This document shows, piece by piece, positions 1-7,592 of a stretch of DNA of 64,000 nt. Source of the stretch: an uncultured bacterium (GTDB taxonomy: Bacteria > Bacillota_I > Bacilli_A > Acholeplasmatales > Anaeroplasmataceae). The position numbers and the translations under genes are program-made. The stretch lies in contig CASETY010000008.1 in NCBI GenBank assembly GCA_949291115.1, forward strand, positions 1-64,000, read 5' to 3'. The notes below the pieces were generated by a model. It saw only the letters and a list, made by a program, of their open reading frames with translations, was not told where the DNA came from and made no database searches. The first letter of the stretch is position 1. Each line of letters begins with the position of its first letter.

Positions 1-14
1 ATATGAATGCAAGA

Positions 15-60
15 AAAAAAGAACGTTTTATATATAATATATATAACTCGTTCTGAAAAA
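15..60 (-). terminator. AT-rich inverted repeat, terminator-like on the minus strand
   Basis: Arms AGAACG (20-25) and CGTTCT (49-54) enclose a nearly self-complementary TATA-rich core, and on the minus strand the hairpin is followed by a run of seven T. No minus-strand gene ends just upstream of it, so it may instead mark the end of an unannotated antisense transcript or be a remnant. The remaining leader up to 114 shows nothing I can name. Confidence 0.35.
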
Positions 61-118
61 ATAAAAATATTCATTAAAAAGTCAGGCAAAGTCGGGAAGT
101 ATATTATAAATATCTTTA

Positions 119-145
119 GTGGCACTGTCAACACTAAAGTGCCAA
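119..145 (+). promoter_or_regulatory. CIRCE-like operator dyad upstream of hslO
   Basis: A perfect 7-bp inverted repeat TGGCACT (120-126) / AGTGCCA (138-144) has an 11-bp gap between its inner GCACT and AGTGC cores. This is the geometry of CIRCE (TTAGCACTC-N9-GAGTGCTAA), the HrcA heat-shock operator, although the outer bases differ (GTGGCACTG and AAGTGCCAA). It ends 10 bp before the proposed -35 of hslO. That the bound protein is HrcA is inference. Confidence 0.4.
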
Positions 146-155
146 AAAATAAAAG

Positions 156-184
156 TTGTTAGTTTTTATTGTTTATGATAAAAT
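156..184 (+). promoter_or_regulatory. promoter of hslO
   Basis: TTGTTA (156-161), 17-bp spacer, TAAAAT (179-184). Transcription would start near 191, giving a leader of about 14 nt that carries the GAGGCG ribosome-binding site. Confidence 0.5.
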
Positions 185-204
185 ACAAAAATGAGGCGAT
201 AAAA

Positions 205-1059
205 ATGAAAGATATACTAACAATAGCTACTTGTATGAATGATTATATTCGTATTTATACAGTAAACTCAACTAACACAATAAAAAAGATGCAAGAAATT
301 CATAAAACTTATCCTACATCAGGGGCAGCTTTAGGACGAGTTTTAACTCTAGGTTTAATGATGTCAGTTATGGAAAAGAAAACAGATGAACGCTTAACCA
401 TTAAAATTGAAGGTGACGGACCTATCGGTAATATCGTTTGCGAAGCTAAATACGGGGCTGTTAGAGGCTTTGTTCATAACCCAGGTGTATATTTAAAAAG
501 AAATGATGGTAAATTAGCCGTTGGCCTTGGAGTTGGTAGTGGCTTTATGACTGTTATTAAAGATTATGGTTTAAAAGAACCTTATACTTCTACCATTCCT
601 TTAGTAACTGGTGAAATTGCTGAAGATGCTTGCTACTACTTCTTACAAAGTGAACAAACTAATACAGCTGTTGCTTTAGGTGTTTTATATAATAAAGAAG
701 CTAACATTGAAAGTGCTGGTGGTTACATTATCCAGCTAATGCCAGGTTGTCCTGATGAATATATTACTAAACTAGAAGAAACTTTAAAAACAATTAGTCC
801 TATTTCTACATTATTAAGCGAAGGTAAATCTAATTTAGATATTATTAAATTAATTAGTGATGATGCTAAAGTATTAGAAGAAATGGAAGTTTCTTATTTT
901 TGTGAATGTGAACGAAGTAAATTTTTAAACAATTTAAAAGTTCTTGGTAAAGATGAAATTAATAAGATGATTTTAGAAAATAAAGACATTGAAATAACTT
1001 GTAACTTTTGTAACAAAGTTTATACTTATAAACCAGAAGAACTTAAAACATTATTGTAA
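205..1059 (+). CDS. hslO: Hsp33 redox-regulated molecular chaperone
   Basis: Hsp33 is a cytoplasmic holdase chaperone that is activated when oxidants release zinc from its C-terminal cysteine site. The 284-residue protein has the usual length; its C-terminus carries the diagnostic zinc motif CxC (residues 233 and 235) and CxxC (266 and 269) separated by 30 residues. The frame is open 12 codons further upstream, but the ATG at 205 has the ribosome-binding site GAGGCG (193-198) at good spacing, so I start there. It is a single-gene plus-strand unit, convergent with the phosphodiesterase at 1080-1529, from which it is separated by a bidirectional terminator. A CIRCE-like dyad upstream suggests heat-shock control. 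Confidence 0.95.
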   Translation: MKDILTIATCMNDYIRIYTVNSTNTIKKMQEIHKTYPTSGAALGRVLTLGLMMSVMEKKTDERLTIKIEGDGPIGNIVCEAKYGAVRGFVHNPGVYLKRNDGKLAVGLGVGSGFMTVIKDYGLKEPYTSTIPLVTGEIAEDACYYFLQSEQTNTAVALGVLYNKEANIESAGGYIIQLMPGCPDEYITKLEETLKTISPISTLLSEGKSNLDIIKLISDDAKVLEEMEVSYFCECERSKFLNNLKVLGKDEINKMILENKDIEITCNFCNKVYTYKPEELKTLL

Positions 1060-1061
1060 CT

Positions 1062-1103
1062 AAAAAAGAAGTTTTTAACCTAAAAATTAAAAACTTCTTT
1101 TTT
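1062..1103. terminator. bidirectional terminator between hslO and yfcE-like gene
   Basis: Inverted repeat GAAGTTTTTAA (1068-1078) / TTAAAAACTTC (1087-1097), with A6 before and T6 after, so it works for both convergent genes. It overlaps the last codons of the minus-strand gene. Confidence 0.8.
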
Positions 1104-1529
1104 ATTACCATTTATTAAATAAATACTATTATTTTCAATAACAACATAATAACCATCTTTAAAAGCACCCGGATTTAAATAAATAGTATTCTCTAATTTA
1201 AATACTTGTTGTCTATGTGTATGACCATACAAAACAAAATCATATTTATTTATTGTATTACTTATCAATAAATCTAAAGAATATTTAGTATTATATAAAT
1301 GTGAATGAGTTAAAAATATTTTATAATCGTTTAAAACTACTTCTTTTACTAACTCATGATTATTATAATCACAATTGCCTCTTACATAGATTAAATTAGG
1401 GTATAAATTAAAATAATCTATATCATTAGCTTTAATATCACCTAAATGAATAATATAGCTAAATTCATCTAAATTTAAAGATAAAATTGATTTATTATGA
1501 CTGTCTGAGCAAATTAAGATTTTCATCAT
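1080..1529 (-). CDS. yfcE: YfcE/MJ0936-family metallophosphodiesterase
   Basis: Small calcineurin-like phosphoesterase (149 aa) of the YfcE/YsnB type, which hydrolyses phosphodiester bonds with two metal ions; the physiological substrate of this family is not settled. The metal-ligand blocks are visible in order: SDSH near residue 10, HLGD near 30, GNCD near 50, THSH near 77 and GHTH near 101. There are two possible adjacent ATGs (1529 and 1526) and no strong ribosome-binding site; its start overlaps the end of the MATE gene by 35 nt, so translation is probably coupled. It is the last gene before the hslO terminator. Confidence 0.85.
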   Translation of the reverse strand: MMKILICSDSHNKSILSLNLDEFSYIIHLGDIKANDIDYFNLYPNLIYVRGNCDYNNHELVKEVVLNDYKIFLTHSHLYNTKYSLDLLISNTINKYDFVLYGHTHRQQVFKLENTIYLNPGAFKDGYYVVIENNSIYLINGNKKEVFNF

Positions 1530-2955
1530 TTCTACTCTTTTTCAAGAATAAAATATAACCGGTTACTAAAGGAATACAAGCAAATGTCCATGAAAATACA
1601 TCAGCTGCACTAGTCATTATATAAGCTAAATCAGAAGCATTACGATTTAAAGGTCCACCATTAACAAGAGTAGGAATAAATAGACAAACAACACATCTGG
1701 CAATTAATTCACCTACCCCAGCTAAGAATGGGAAAAGTGGCTTTTCTACCCCTTGTAAGCTATTCCTTAAGATAAATAAAAGACCTAAAACAGGATAAAA
1801 CGGCAAACAAGTTCTCAAATATAAATTACCATATTTAATAGTTAAATCATTTATTTTATCACTTGATAGGAAAATATATAAATAAGCACCATTAATAGTT
1901 AATAATAAGCCAATACCTGCAAACAAAACATACAAGACAAGCATTATTAAATAAGACTGTTTAATACCTTTTCTTAAACGTTCATAATTAGCCGCTCCTA
2001 AGTTTTGACCACAATAAGAAAGCATTGCCGTCCCAAGAGCGTTAAATGGCGTCATTAAGAAATTATTTAATTTACAAGCTGCACCATAACCAAGCTGTGA
2101 TTCATTAGCTAAAGTGCCATCTTCTAAAATATCAAATTTAATTGTTGTACCTTGCATTACAATTAAACCAATCGCTAAAATAGAAAATTGGAAAGCTAGT
2201 GGTAAGCCTAAAACTAAATGTCTTTTAATAAATCCTTTAGGTAATTTAAAATCTTCTTTTTTAAATCGATATTCTTTTAATTTAATAAAAATATACATAA
2301 AACAACCAATCGCCGAAATAGCTTGAGCTAAAATAGTGGCGATAGCCGCTCCTTCAACACCCATTTTTAGTGGACTTATAAAAACGATATCTAAAACAAT
2401 ATTTAAAATGGTAGAAACTAATAAAAACAACAACGGTGTAACACTATTACCTAAACTTCTTAAAAATGAACAACCTAAATTATAAAACACTTGAGCTATT
2501 GTTCCTAAAAAGATAATAAAAGTATAAGTATAAGCCGCATTATAAATCTCTAAATTAGCTTCTTTTGTAACCCCTATAAAATTAAGTAAAAAATCAATTG
2601 ATAAAATAGCTGCTACTGTTAAAACAATACTAATAATAAAGGAAAGAATTATTTGAACTAATAACGATTGTCTAGCTCCACTGATATCGTTGTGACCTAT
2701 TTTAGCAGCCGACACAACACTAAACCCAGCAGTACAGCCAAACGCAAATTGTAAAACAATGAAAGTAATGTTAGATGTATTATTAACTCCCGCTACTTGA
2801 TTAGCATTTAAATATTGCCCACAAATAGCGGCATCAGAAATTGTATATATTTGTTGTAATAGATAAGATAATAAGATAGGAATAGCGAAAAAAACAATCA
2901 CTTTCCATATTTTACCTTTTGTTAAATCAATGTTTTTAAACATACTACTAACCAT
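1495..2955 (-). CDS. MATE-family multidrug/Na+ antiporter
   Basis: Polytopic membrane protein of 486 residues with about 12 hydrophobic segments and the two-half architecture of the MATE (NorM/DinF) family, which exports organic cations or drugs in exchange for Na+ or H+. Family hallmarks include the N-terminal block PILLSYLLQQIYTISDA and the glycine/proline-rich loops around residues 185-205. The frame opens 30 codons earlier, but AAAGGTGAT lies 6 nt before the ATG at 2955, which I take as the start. It overlaps the downstream phosphodiesterase gene by 35 nt. The substrate cannot be told from sequence. Confidence 0.9.
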   Translation of the reverse strand: MVSSMFKNIDLTKGKIWKVIVFFAIPILLSYLLQQIYTISDAAICGQYLNANQVAGVNNTSNITFIVLQFAFGCTAGFSVVSAAKIGHNDISGARQSLLVQIILSFIISIVLTVAAILSIDFLLNFIGVTKEANLEIYNAAYTYTFIIFLGTIAQVFYNLGCSFLRSLGNSVTPLLFLLVSTILNIVLDIVFISPLKMGVEGAAIATILAQAISAIGCFMYIFIKLKEYRFKKEDFKLPKGFIKRHLVLGLPLAFQFSILAIGLIVMQGTTIKFDILEDGTLANESQLGYGAACKLNNFLMTPFNALGTAMLSYCGQNLGAANYERLRKGIKQSYLIMLVLYVLFAGIGLLLTINGAYLYIFLSSDKINDLTIKYGNLYLRTCLPFYPVLGLLFILRNSLQGVEKPLFPFLAGVGELIARCVVCLFIPTLVNGGPLNRNASDLAYIMTSAADVFSWTFACIPLVTGYILFLKKSRNDENLNLLRQS

Positions 2956-3023
2956 AAAAATCACCTTTAATAATTTTATCATAAAGTGTTTTTGAAAACC
3001 TATGAAAACGTTAACAAATAAAG

Positions 3024-3052
3024 AAAAAGTCCTAAGTTTTATCACTTAAGAC
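3024..3052 (-). terminator. terminator of the hydrogenase-yqeY unit
   Basis: On the minus strand GTCTTAAGT and ACTTAGGAC pair around a 6-nt loop and are followed by five T. It lies just downstream of yqeY and before the MATE gene. Confidence 0.75.
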
Positions 3053-3062
3053 TTTAATCATT

Positions 3063-3491
3063 TTATTTGTTTTGAAAGCTTCTAGCAACTTCATTAACTA
3101 ATTTCATATCACATTTACCTTGATAATTCATTTTAAAATGTTTCATGATATTAGGTAAAGATTTATCTTCTAAATTAGAAACTATTTTTATTATTTCTTC
3201 TTTAGTAAGTTCTTGTGGTAAATAAGTTTTTAAATAAGCTTTTTCTGAAGAAAGTTCAATAAAACGTTCATTACTTTCATCTTTAAAATAGCTTAATTCT
3301 TCATCTAAATCTTTTACTACTTTCTTAATAATATCAATAACAATATTATCATCTAAAGTTTTATCAGAACCTCTTAATTCCACTATTTTATATTTACATT
3401 TAGAAATAACTTCGGCTAAAGCTTTCTTTTTTATTTGATCTTTAGCTTTATAAGCTTCCAAATTAGCTTTTACTAAAGTATCATATAACAT
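3063..3491 (-). CDS. yqeY: GatB/YqeY domain protein
   Basis: 142-residue protein matching the YqeY family, a helical domain homologous to the C-terminal tail of GatB of the tRNA-dependent amidotransferase; its free-standing role is unknown, though a tRNA-linked one is assumed. The helical N-terminal half, the central LKTYLPQELTKEEI segment (about residues 89-102) and the C-terminal KHFKMNYQGKCDMKLVNEV block are typical. It starts 11 nt after the hydrogenase stop, preceded by GGTG, so the two form one transcript that ends at the 3024-3052 terminator. A functional link between the two genes is not evident. Confidence 0.85.
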   Translation of the reverse strand: MLYDTLVKANLEAYKAKDQIKKKALAEVISKCKYKIVELRGSDKTLDDNIVIDIIKKVVKDLDEELSYFKDESNERFIELSSEKAYLKTYLPQELTKEEIIKIVSNLEDKSLPNIMKHFKMNYQGKCDMKLVNEVARSFQNK

Positions 3492-3502
3492 ATTTTCACC
3501 TT

Positions 3503-5029
3503 CTACTCATTAACTAATTCATCTAATTTAGGTTCAAAAGCAGATTCTAAAGAATGTTTCATTGTTGTTTCTCTTTGCGATAAAGCAACTAAGGCTTTAG
3601 TTTTAGTAGGTTGAGTAATTGTACCAGCACCTGATGCACAACCAAATGGACAAGCCATACCTTCTAATAAATAGCCGTCATAAACACCTTTTTTCGCATC
3701 TTGTAACATCTTCTTACAATTATTTAAGCCTTGTTCTGCATGAACTTTAATTTCACGATTAGGTTCTATTTCTTTACAAGCTTCAACTACCGCTTTAGCA
3801 ACCCCACCAGCTACTGCAAAACCACGACCATCAGCTGAGGTAATATTTTCTAATGGTTTAGCTTCTAAAGTGTTGAAATCTACTTCTTTAGCAACAAACA
3901 TACCCATTAATTCTTCAAAGGTTAAAACAAAATCTACATCAGATCTAACACTCTTACGAGAAGCTTCTAATTTCTTAGCTGAACATGGGCCAACAAAGAC
4001 AATCGCCGCATCTTTATGTTCCTTTTTAATTAAACGAGCTGTTAAAACCATTGGTGTTAAGGCCATGGAAATATTTTCTTTAAATTCAGGGAAAACTTTT
4101 TTAGCCATTACTGACCAACTTGGACAACATGATGTACCCATAAATTTTAATTTACTAGGAACTTCTTCTAAGAAATCACGTGCTTCTTGAATAGTACATA
4201 AATCCGCACCAATTGAAACTTCCGCAACACCAGCAAAGCCTAATTTTTTCATGGCATCATCAATAGTTCTTAAATTAACTTTTGGACCAAATTGACCAAC
4301 AAAAGATGGAGCCATAATTGCATAAACTGGACGTTCTGATTTAATAGTTTGGATAACTTGGAAAATTTGTGATTTATCAGCAATTGCCCCAAATGGACAA
4401 CTTACAATACACATACCACAACTTACACATTTATCATAATTAATTTTAGCTTTACCAAACTCATCAGATTCAATCGCATCCATACCACAAGCTTTTTGAC
4501 AAGGACGTTCGCGATGAGAAATAGCATTATATGGACATACGTCCTTACAACGACCGCATTTAATACATAATTCTTGATTAATTACTGAACGACCATTCAC
4601 AATAGAAATAGCGTTTTTTGGGCAAACATTAGCGCATGGGTTGGCTAAACAACCAACACAAACATCAGTTACAAAATAACTATCTTCTGGACAAGCATTA
4701 CAAGCAAAGTCAATAACATTTACTAGTGGTGGTTCATAATATCTAGAAGTCTTAACCGCTTCTTCAATACCATCAGCTAGTGGTGTATGTTCATCAGCTG
4801 ATCTAACTGGTAGACCAATCGCTAAACGAATACGTTCAGAAACAATCGCTCTTTCTAAGAAAATCGATTCTCTATATTTAGCTTGACCATTTTTCTTGGC
4901 TGCTTGGTTAAGCATTTTATAAGGAATTTCTTCTATACGTCTATAATCTCCACCTTCATAAGCTAATTTAGCTACTTCAGTAAAGACATTTCTTCTAATT
5001 TTAACTAAAGATTCATAATTTTCAAACAT
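3503..5029 (-). CDS. monomeric [FeFe]-hydrogenase, group B-like
   Basis: 508-residue cytoplasmic iron-sulfur protein. Residues 110-215 hold several ferredoxin-type cysteine clusters (C124-C136, C155-C165, C201-C211) that feed electrons to a C-terminal H-cluster domain. The three H-cluster signatures are present: TSCCPSW (299-305), GPCSAKK (347-353) and EGMACPFGC (456-464). The alanine-free GPCSAKK form and the long N-terminus before the first cluster resemble the poorly studied monomeric group B enzymes rather than the group A bifurcating ones; that assignment is inference. There are no HydB/HydC-like partners nearby. It implies anaerobic metabolism with H2 production, uptake or sensing. Ribosome-binding site GGAG precedes the ATG. 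Confidence 0.85.
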   Translation of the reverse strand: MFENYESLVKIRRNVFTEVAKLAYEGGDYRRIEEIPYKMLNQAAKKNGQAKYRESIFLERAIVSERIRLAIGLPVRSADEHTPLADGIEEAVKTSRYYEPPLVNVIDFACNACPEDSYFVTDVCVGCLANPCANVCPKNAISIVNGRSVINQELCIKCGRCKDVCPYNAISHRERPCQKACGMDAIESDEFGKAKINYDKCVSCGMCIVSCPFGAIADKSQIFQVIQTIKSERPVYAIMAPSFVGQFGPKVNLRTIDDAMKKLGFAGVAEVSIGADLCTIQEARDFLEEVPSKLKFMGTSCCPSWSVMAKKVFPEFKENISMALTPMVLTARLIKKEHKDAAIVFVGPCSAKKLEASRKSVRSDVDFVLTFEELMGMFVAKEVDFNTLEAKPLENITSADGRGFAVAGGVAKAVVEACKEIEPNREIKVHAEQGLNNCKKMLQDAKKGVYDGYLLEGMACPFGCASGAGTITQPTKTKALVALSQRETTMKHSLESAFEPKLDELVNE

Positions 5030-5056
5030 TTTTTATTACTCCTCACTTCCGCTACA

Positions 5057-5062
5057 ATTATA
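5057..5062 (-). promoter_or_regulatory. putative -10 of the hydrogenase-yqeY unit
   Basis: A consensus TATAAT on the minus strand 28 nt upstream of the hydrogenase start; the matching -35 region (TTTATT-like) is weak. Confidence 0.4.
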
Positions 5063-5094
5063 TCTTAATTAAGGACTAAAATAAAGACTTTTTA

Positions 5095-5553
5095 TTATGC
5101 AATTTCCCCATTTGAAACTTTTTTTACAATTACTAAATTACCCTCTATTTTAACAATCTTGACAAGTTCATCCTTTTTAACACTTTCATTAGAATCATCA
5201 TTTAATTTAGCTTTATAATACTCATTATTAAACAAAATTAAACCCTTATTAACACCATCAAAACTAGTCTTGGCTGTAACAACTTGACCAATATTTTTAG
5301 AAAAATCCTTAGGTAATTTATAATTATTAAAATACTTATAAACACTAGGTCTTAATAAAATTAAAAAAATAATACTTACAATACTAAAAATAATGATTTC
5401 AACATAATAAGGAATACCTTCAATAAGCGCGAAAATTATAGCTGGCATCGCCCCAATTCCAAAGGCTACTACTACCTTCTTTTTTGTTAAAACTTCGCCT
5501 ACTAAAGCCATTATTAAGATTACAAACCATACCCACATCATATAATTTTCCAT
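5095..5553 (-). CDS. NfeD-like membrane protein
   Basis: 152-residue protein with three to four hydrophobic helices in residues 5-72 and a C-terminal OB-fold-like beta domain (about 85-150, beginning IGQVVTAKTSF), the arrangement of short NfeD proteins. NfeD proteins usually sit beside flotillin/stomatin genes and act in membrane microdomains; no such partner is seen here, only the unrecognised membrane protein upstream. The frame continues to a GTG directly abutting the upstream stop, but AGGTG lies 6 nt before the ATG at 5553, which I prefer. The two genes are 9 nt apart and share a transcript. Confidence 0.75.
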   Translation of the reverse strand: MENYMMWVWFVILIMALVGEVLTKKKVVVAFGIGAMPAIIFALIEGIPYYVEIIIFSIVSIIFLILLRPSVYKYFNNYKLPKDFSKNIGQVVTAKTSFDGVNKGLILFNNEYYKAKLNDDSNESVKKDELVKIVKIEGNLVIVKKVSNGEIA

Positions 5554-5562
5554 AAAGTTCAC

Positions 5563-6195
5563 CTATTTTTTCATTTGATAATCTGCTAGTAGTTTTTCTT
5601 CTTGTTTAACTGTAATCTTATGTTTTTTAGTTGAAACTACTAATTTTTTAATTATAAATACTAATGCAATAAATAAAATAACAACATAAATACTAATTAC
5701 AATTAAAAATGGTAATGCTTTATTAGATAAAAATAAATAATAAACAATTAAAGTAACTAACACTAATACTAAAAATAAAGTTAAATAAAAAGCTCTAATA
5801 AAGATAAATTGAAACCTTTCCTTTAAAAATAAACTGGCATTTGTTTCAAAATGATGGTCATCATATAAATTTATAAAACCAACGGGCCTATAAATTATAT
5901 AATCTGTTTTTCTTAACAAATCAAAAGGATTTCTTACAAAACAACCTCCAAGGGAAGCTATACATGATAAAACAATCCAAGCTGGGCCTACAAAACAAGT
6001 TAATAAAATACCAGTTAAAATAATACTAGATAAAACGATATAGAAAATAACTTCATATAAAATTCTTGTCTTACGAATTAAAAATAAATCTTTAGTCATT
6101 AATTTTAATTCTGGTTGTTTGCTATTCAATTTACCGATAATTTTATTATTTTGATATATAAAATATGATTTAGTTCCACGATTAATTAACTTCAT
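5563..6195 (-). CDS. membrane protein of unknown function
   Basis: I do not recognise this 210-residue protein. It has a basic N-terminal domain of about 40 residues (MKLINRGTKSYFIY start), then paired hydrophobic helices near residues 47-85 and again near 130-180, and a lysine-rich cytoplasmic tail. A short loop around residues 100-118 carries aromatic and histidine residues. It lies immediately upstream of the NfeD-like gene with an extended -10 promoter in front, so the pair is a two-gene operon and may act together at the membrane. Confidence 0.7.
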   Translation of the reverse strand: MKLINRGTKSYFIYQNNKIIGKLNSKQPELKLMTKDLFLIRKTRILYEVIFYIVLSSIILTGILLTCFVGPAWIVLSCIASLGGCFVRNPFDLLRKTDYIIYRPVGFINLYDDHHFETNASLFLKERFQFIFIRAFYLTLFLVLVLVTLIVYYLFLSNKALPFLIVISIYVVILFIALVFIIKKLVVSTKKHKITVKQEEKLLADYQMKK

Positions 6196-6217
6196 AATTA
6201 CCTCACCAATTAAAAAA

Positions 6218-6226
6218 ATTATACCA
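6218..6226 (-). promoter_or_regulatory. extended -10 promoter of the membrane protein/NfeD pair
   Basis: TGGTATAAT on the minus strand, an extended -10, 23 nt before the start at 6195. No good -35 hexamer is visible, as is common with TGN-extended promoters. Confidence 0.5.
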
Positions 6227-6303
6227 TATTTTTAAAAAATTAGTATCATAAACTTGCATACTTGCTTATTTTTTTATATCTTATACTTAGGAGTTGATTA
6301 ACC

Positions 6304-7056
6304 GTGTTAATTGTATTGGATATTGATGATACTATTTTGCCAAGGAATAGTAAAGAAATTAATGATTACACCCTGAATATATTTAAAAAATTAAATAAAT
6401 TGGGACATTTAATTGTTTACAATACAGCTAGAGACTTAAGTGCAACAAAGTTTATTTTAAATAATTATCGTCCTAATTATTTTATTTTTAATAGTGGTTC
6501 TCAAATTTATGATAACAATTATAATTTATTATTTGACAAAAAAATTGATTTAACTACTACTATAAAAATATTTTCATTATTTGAAGAACTTAAGCCTAAA
6601 AGTATTTTAGTAAGTAAAGACGGTAAAACTTATTCTAACGATAAAAATTACCAAGCTAACCATCCTCATATTACTTATGATGATTTTAATAATCTTAATG
6701 AAGCCGTTAATAAAATTGTATGCTTACTAGAACATGATAAAGCTTTAGTTCTAAAAGAAAAATTTCCACATTTAAATATAGTTAATTATGTTGGAGGACC
6801 CTTTTATAAAATAACAGCCACTAATAAAGCTTTAGGTTTAAAAGCATTACAAAAAATGTTAAATTATCCAAAGACTATTGCCTTTGGTGATGATATTACT
6901 GATTTAGAAATGTTACTTTTAGCTGATAAAGGCATTATAATGAAAAATAGTCAAAAAGAACTATTCAATTATAATTTTGATGTAACTTCAAGTTGCATTG
7001 ATAATGGCGTAGCTTCCTATTTAGAAGAACATCTAATAAAAAAGGAAGACCTTTAG
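6304..7056 (+). CDS. Cof-type HAD-superfamily phosphatase
   Basis: 250-residue haloacid dehalogenase-like hydrolase of the Cof/IIB subfamily, which dephosphorylates sugar phosphates or related small metabolites in the cytoplasm. Motif I is DIDDT at residues 6-10 and motif III/IV is FGDDITDLEM around 197-206, with a cap domain between. The start is GTG at 6304, preceded by AGGAG (6289-6293). It is a lone plus-strand gene; its stop overlaps the stop of the convergent ssb by 4 nt within a shared hairpin. Substrate unknown. Confidence 0.85.
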   Translation: MLIVLDIDDTILPRNSKEINDYTLNIFKKLNKLGHLIVYNTARDLSATKFILNNYRPNYFIFNSGSQIYDNNYNLLFDKKIDLTTTIKIFSLFEELKPKSILVSKDGKTYSNDKNYQANHPHITYDDFNNLNEAVNKIVCLLEHDKALVLKEKFPHLNIVNYVGGPFYKITATNKALGLKALQKMLNYPKTIAFGDDITDLEMLLLADKGIIMKNSQKELFNYNFDVTSSCIDNGVASYLEEHLIKKEDL

Positions 7057-7062
7057 TCTTCC
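7038..7062. terminator. hairpin at the convergent HAD phosphatase/ssb junction
   Basis: GGAAGAC (7044-7050) and GTCTTCC (7056-7062) form a perfect hairpin with a 5-nt loop. On the minus strand it is followed by six T, making it a terminator for ssb located inside the 3' end of the phosphatase gene. Confidence 0.75.
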
Positions 7063-7391
7063 AATCTCTTTGTTTCTGCATTTGAAAAAAACACAATTCG
7101 TTCACCGATAAGTTCTGTTTGGTAGGTAACTTTGTCATCCTTTTCAATCTTTTTAGTGGCAAGGCGTCCCTTAACCCCTATTGTTGAACCTTTTTTAAAG
7201 TTATCTTTAACTAGTTCGGCGATAAACTCCCATAAAGTAACTTTAAATAAATCAGAATCATAATAACCATCTTGATTCTTAAAAGGACGTTGACAAGCAA
7301 TAATTAAGCTCATAACTTTACGACCATCTTCTAATTCTCTTACTTCTACATCAGTCGCTACTCTACCAATTAAAAGAAAATAATTATACAT
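7053..7391 (-). CDS. ssb: single-stranded DNA-binding protein, short form
   Basis: 112-residue OB-fold protein of the SSB family, which coats single-stranded DNA during replication and repair. The N-terminal NYFLLIGRVATDVEVR and the central WEFIAELVKDNFKKG blocks are typical. The acidic C-terminal tip (DDDIPF-like) that recruits partner proteins is missing; the protein ends shortly after the OB fold, so it is either a tail-less accessory SSB (like those of competence or mobile DNA) or this genome's compact main SSB. The start at 7391 has AAAGGAGG at ideal spacing; the 7 upstream codons are leader. Confidence 0.85.
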   Translation of the reverse strand: MYNYFLLIGRVATDVEVRELEDGRKVMSLIIACQRPFKNQDGYYDSDLFKVTLWEFIAELVKDNFKKGSTIGVKGRLATKKIEKDDKVTYQTELIGERIVFFSNAETKRLED

Positions 7392-7406
7392 CTTTCCTCC
7401 TTTCTT

Positions 7407-7416
7407 ACACATGTGT
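7407..7416. promoter_or_regulatory. 10-bp palindrome in the ssb leader
   Basis: ACACATGTGT, a perfect palindrome placed at the expected transcription start of ssb (7 nt beyond its -10). Possible operator; no regulator is implied by the sequence. Confidence 0.3.
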
Positions 7417-7422
7417 AGCTAA

Positions 7423-7451
7423 AATATATCATTTATTTTCTTTTTTAACAA
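7423..7451 (-). promoter_or_regulatory. promoter of ssb
   Basis: Minus strand TTGTTA (7446-7451), 17-bp spacer, TATATT (7423-7428). Confidence 0.6.
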
Positions 7452-7524
7452 ATTAGCTAGTAGTAAATTATTTTATAAAATTATTTACGTTAAGAAAAAA
7501 GTACTTTCGTTTACAAAATAAGTA

Positions 7525-7571
7525 TAAAAAAAGAACTTAGTTTTAATTATTTAGGGAAAACTAAGTTCTTT
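7525..7571. terminator. terminator after deoD
   Basis: AAGAACTTAGTTTT (7531-7544) pairs with AAAACTAAGTTCTT (7557-7570); on the minus strand it is followed by a long T run. It closes the deoC-deoD operon. Confidence 0.8.
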
Positions 7572-7592
7572 TTCTTCTTTATTTAACTTTTT

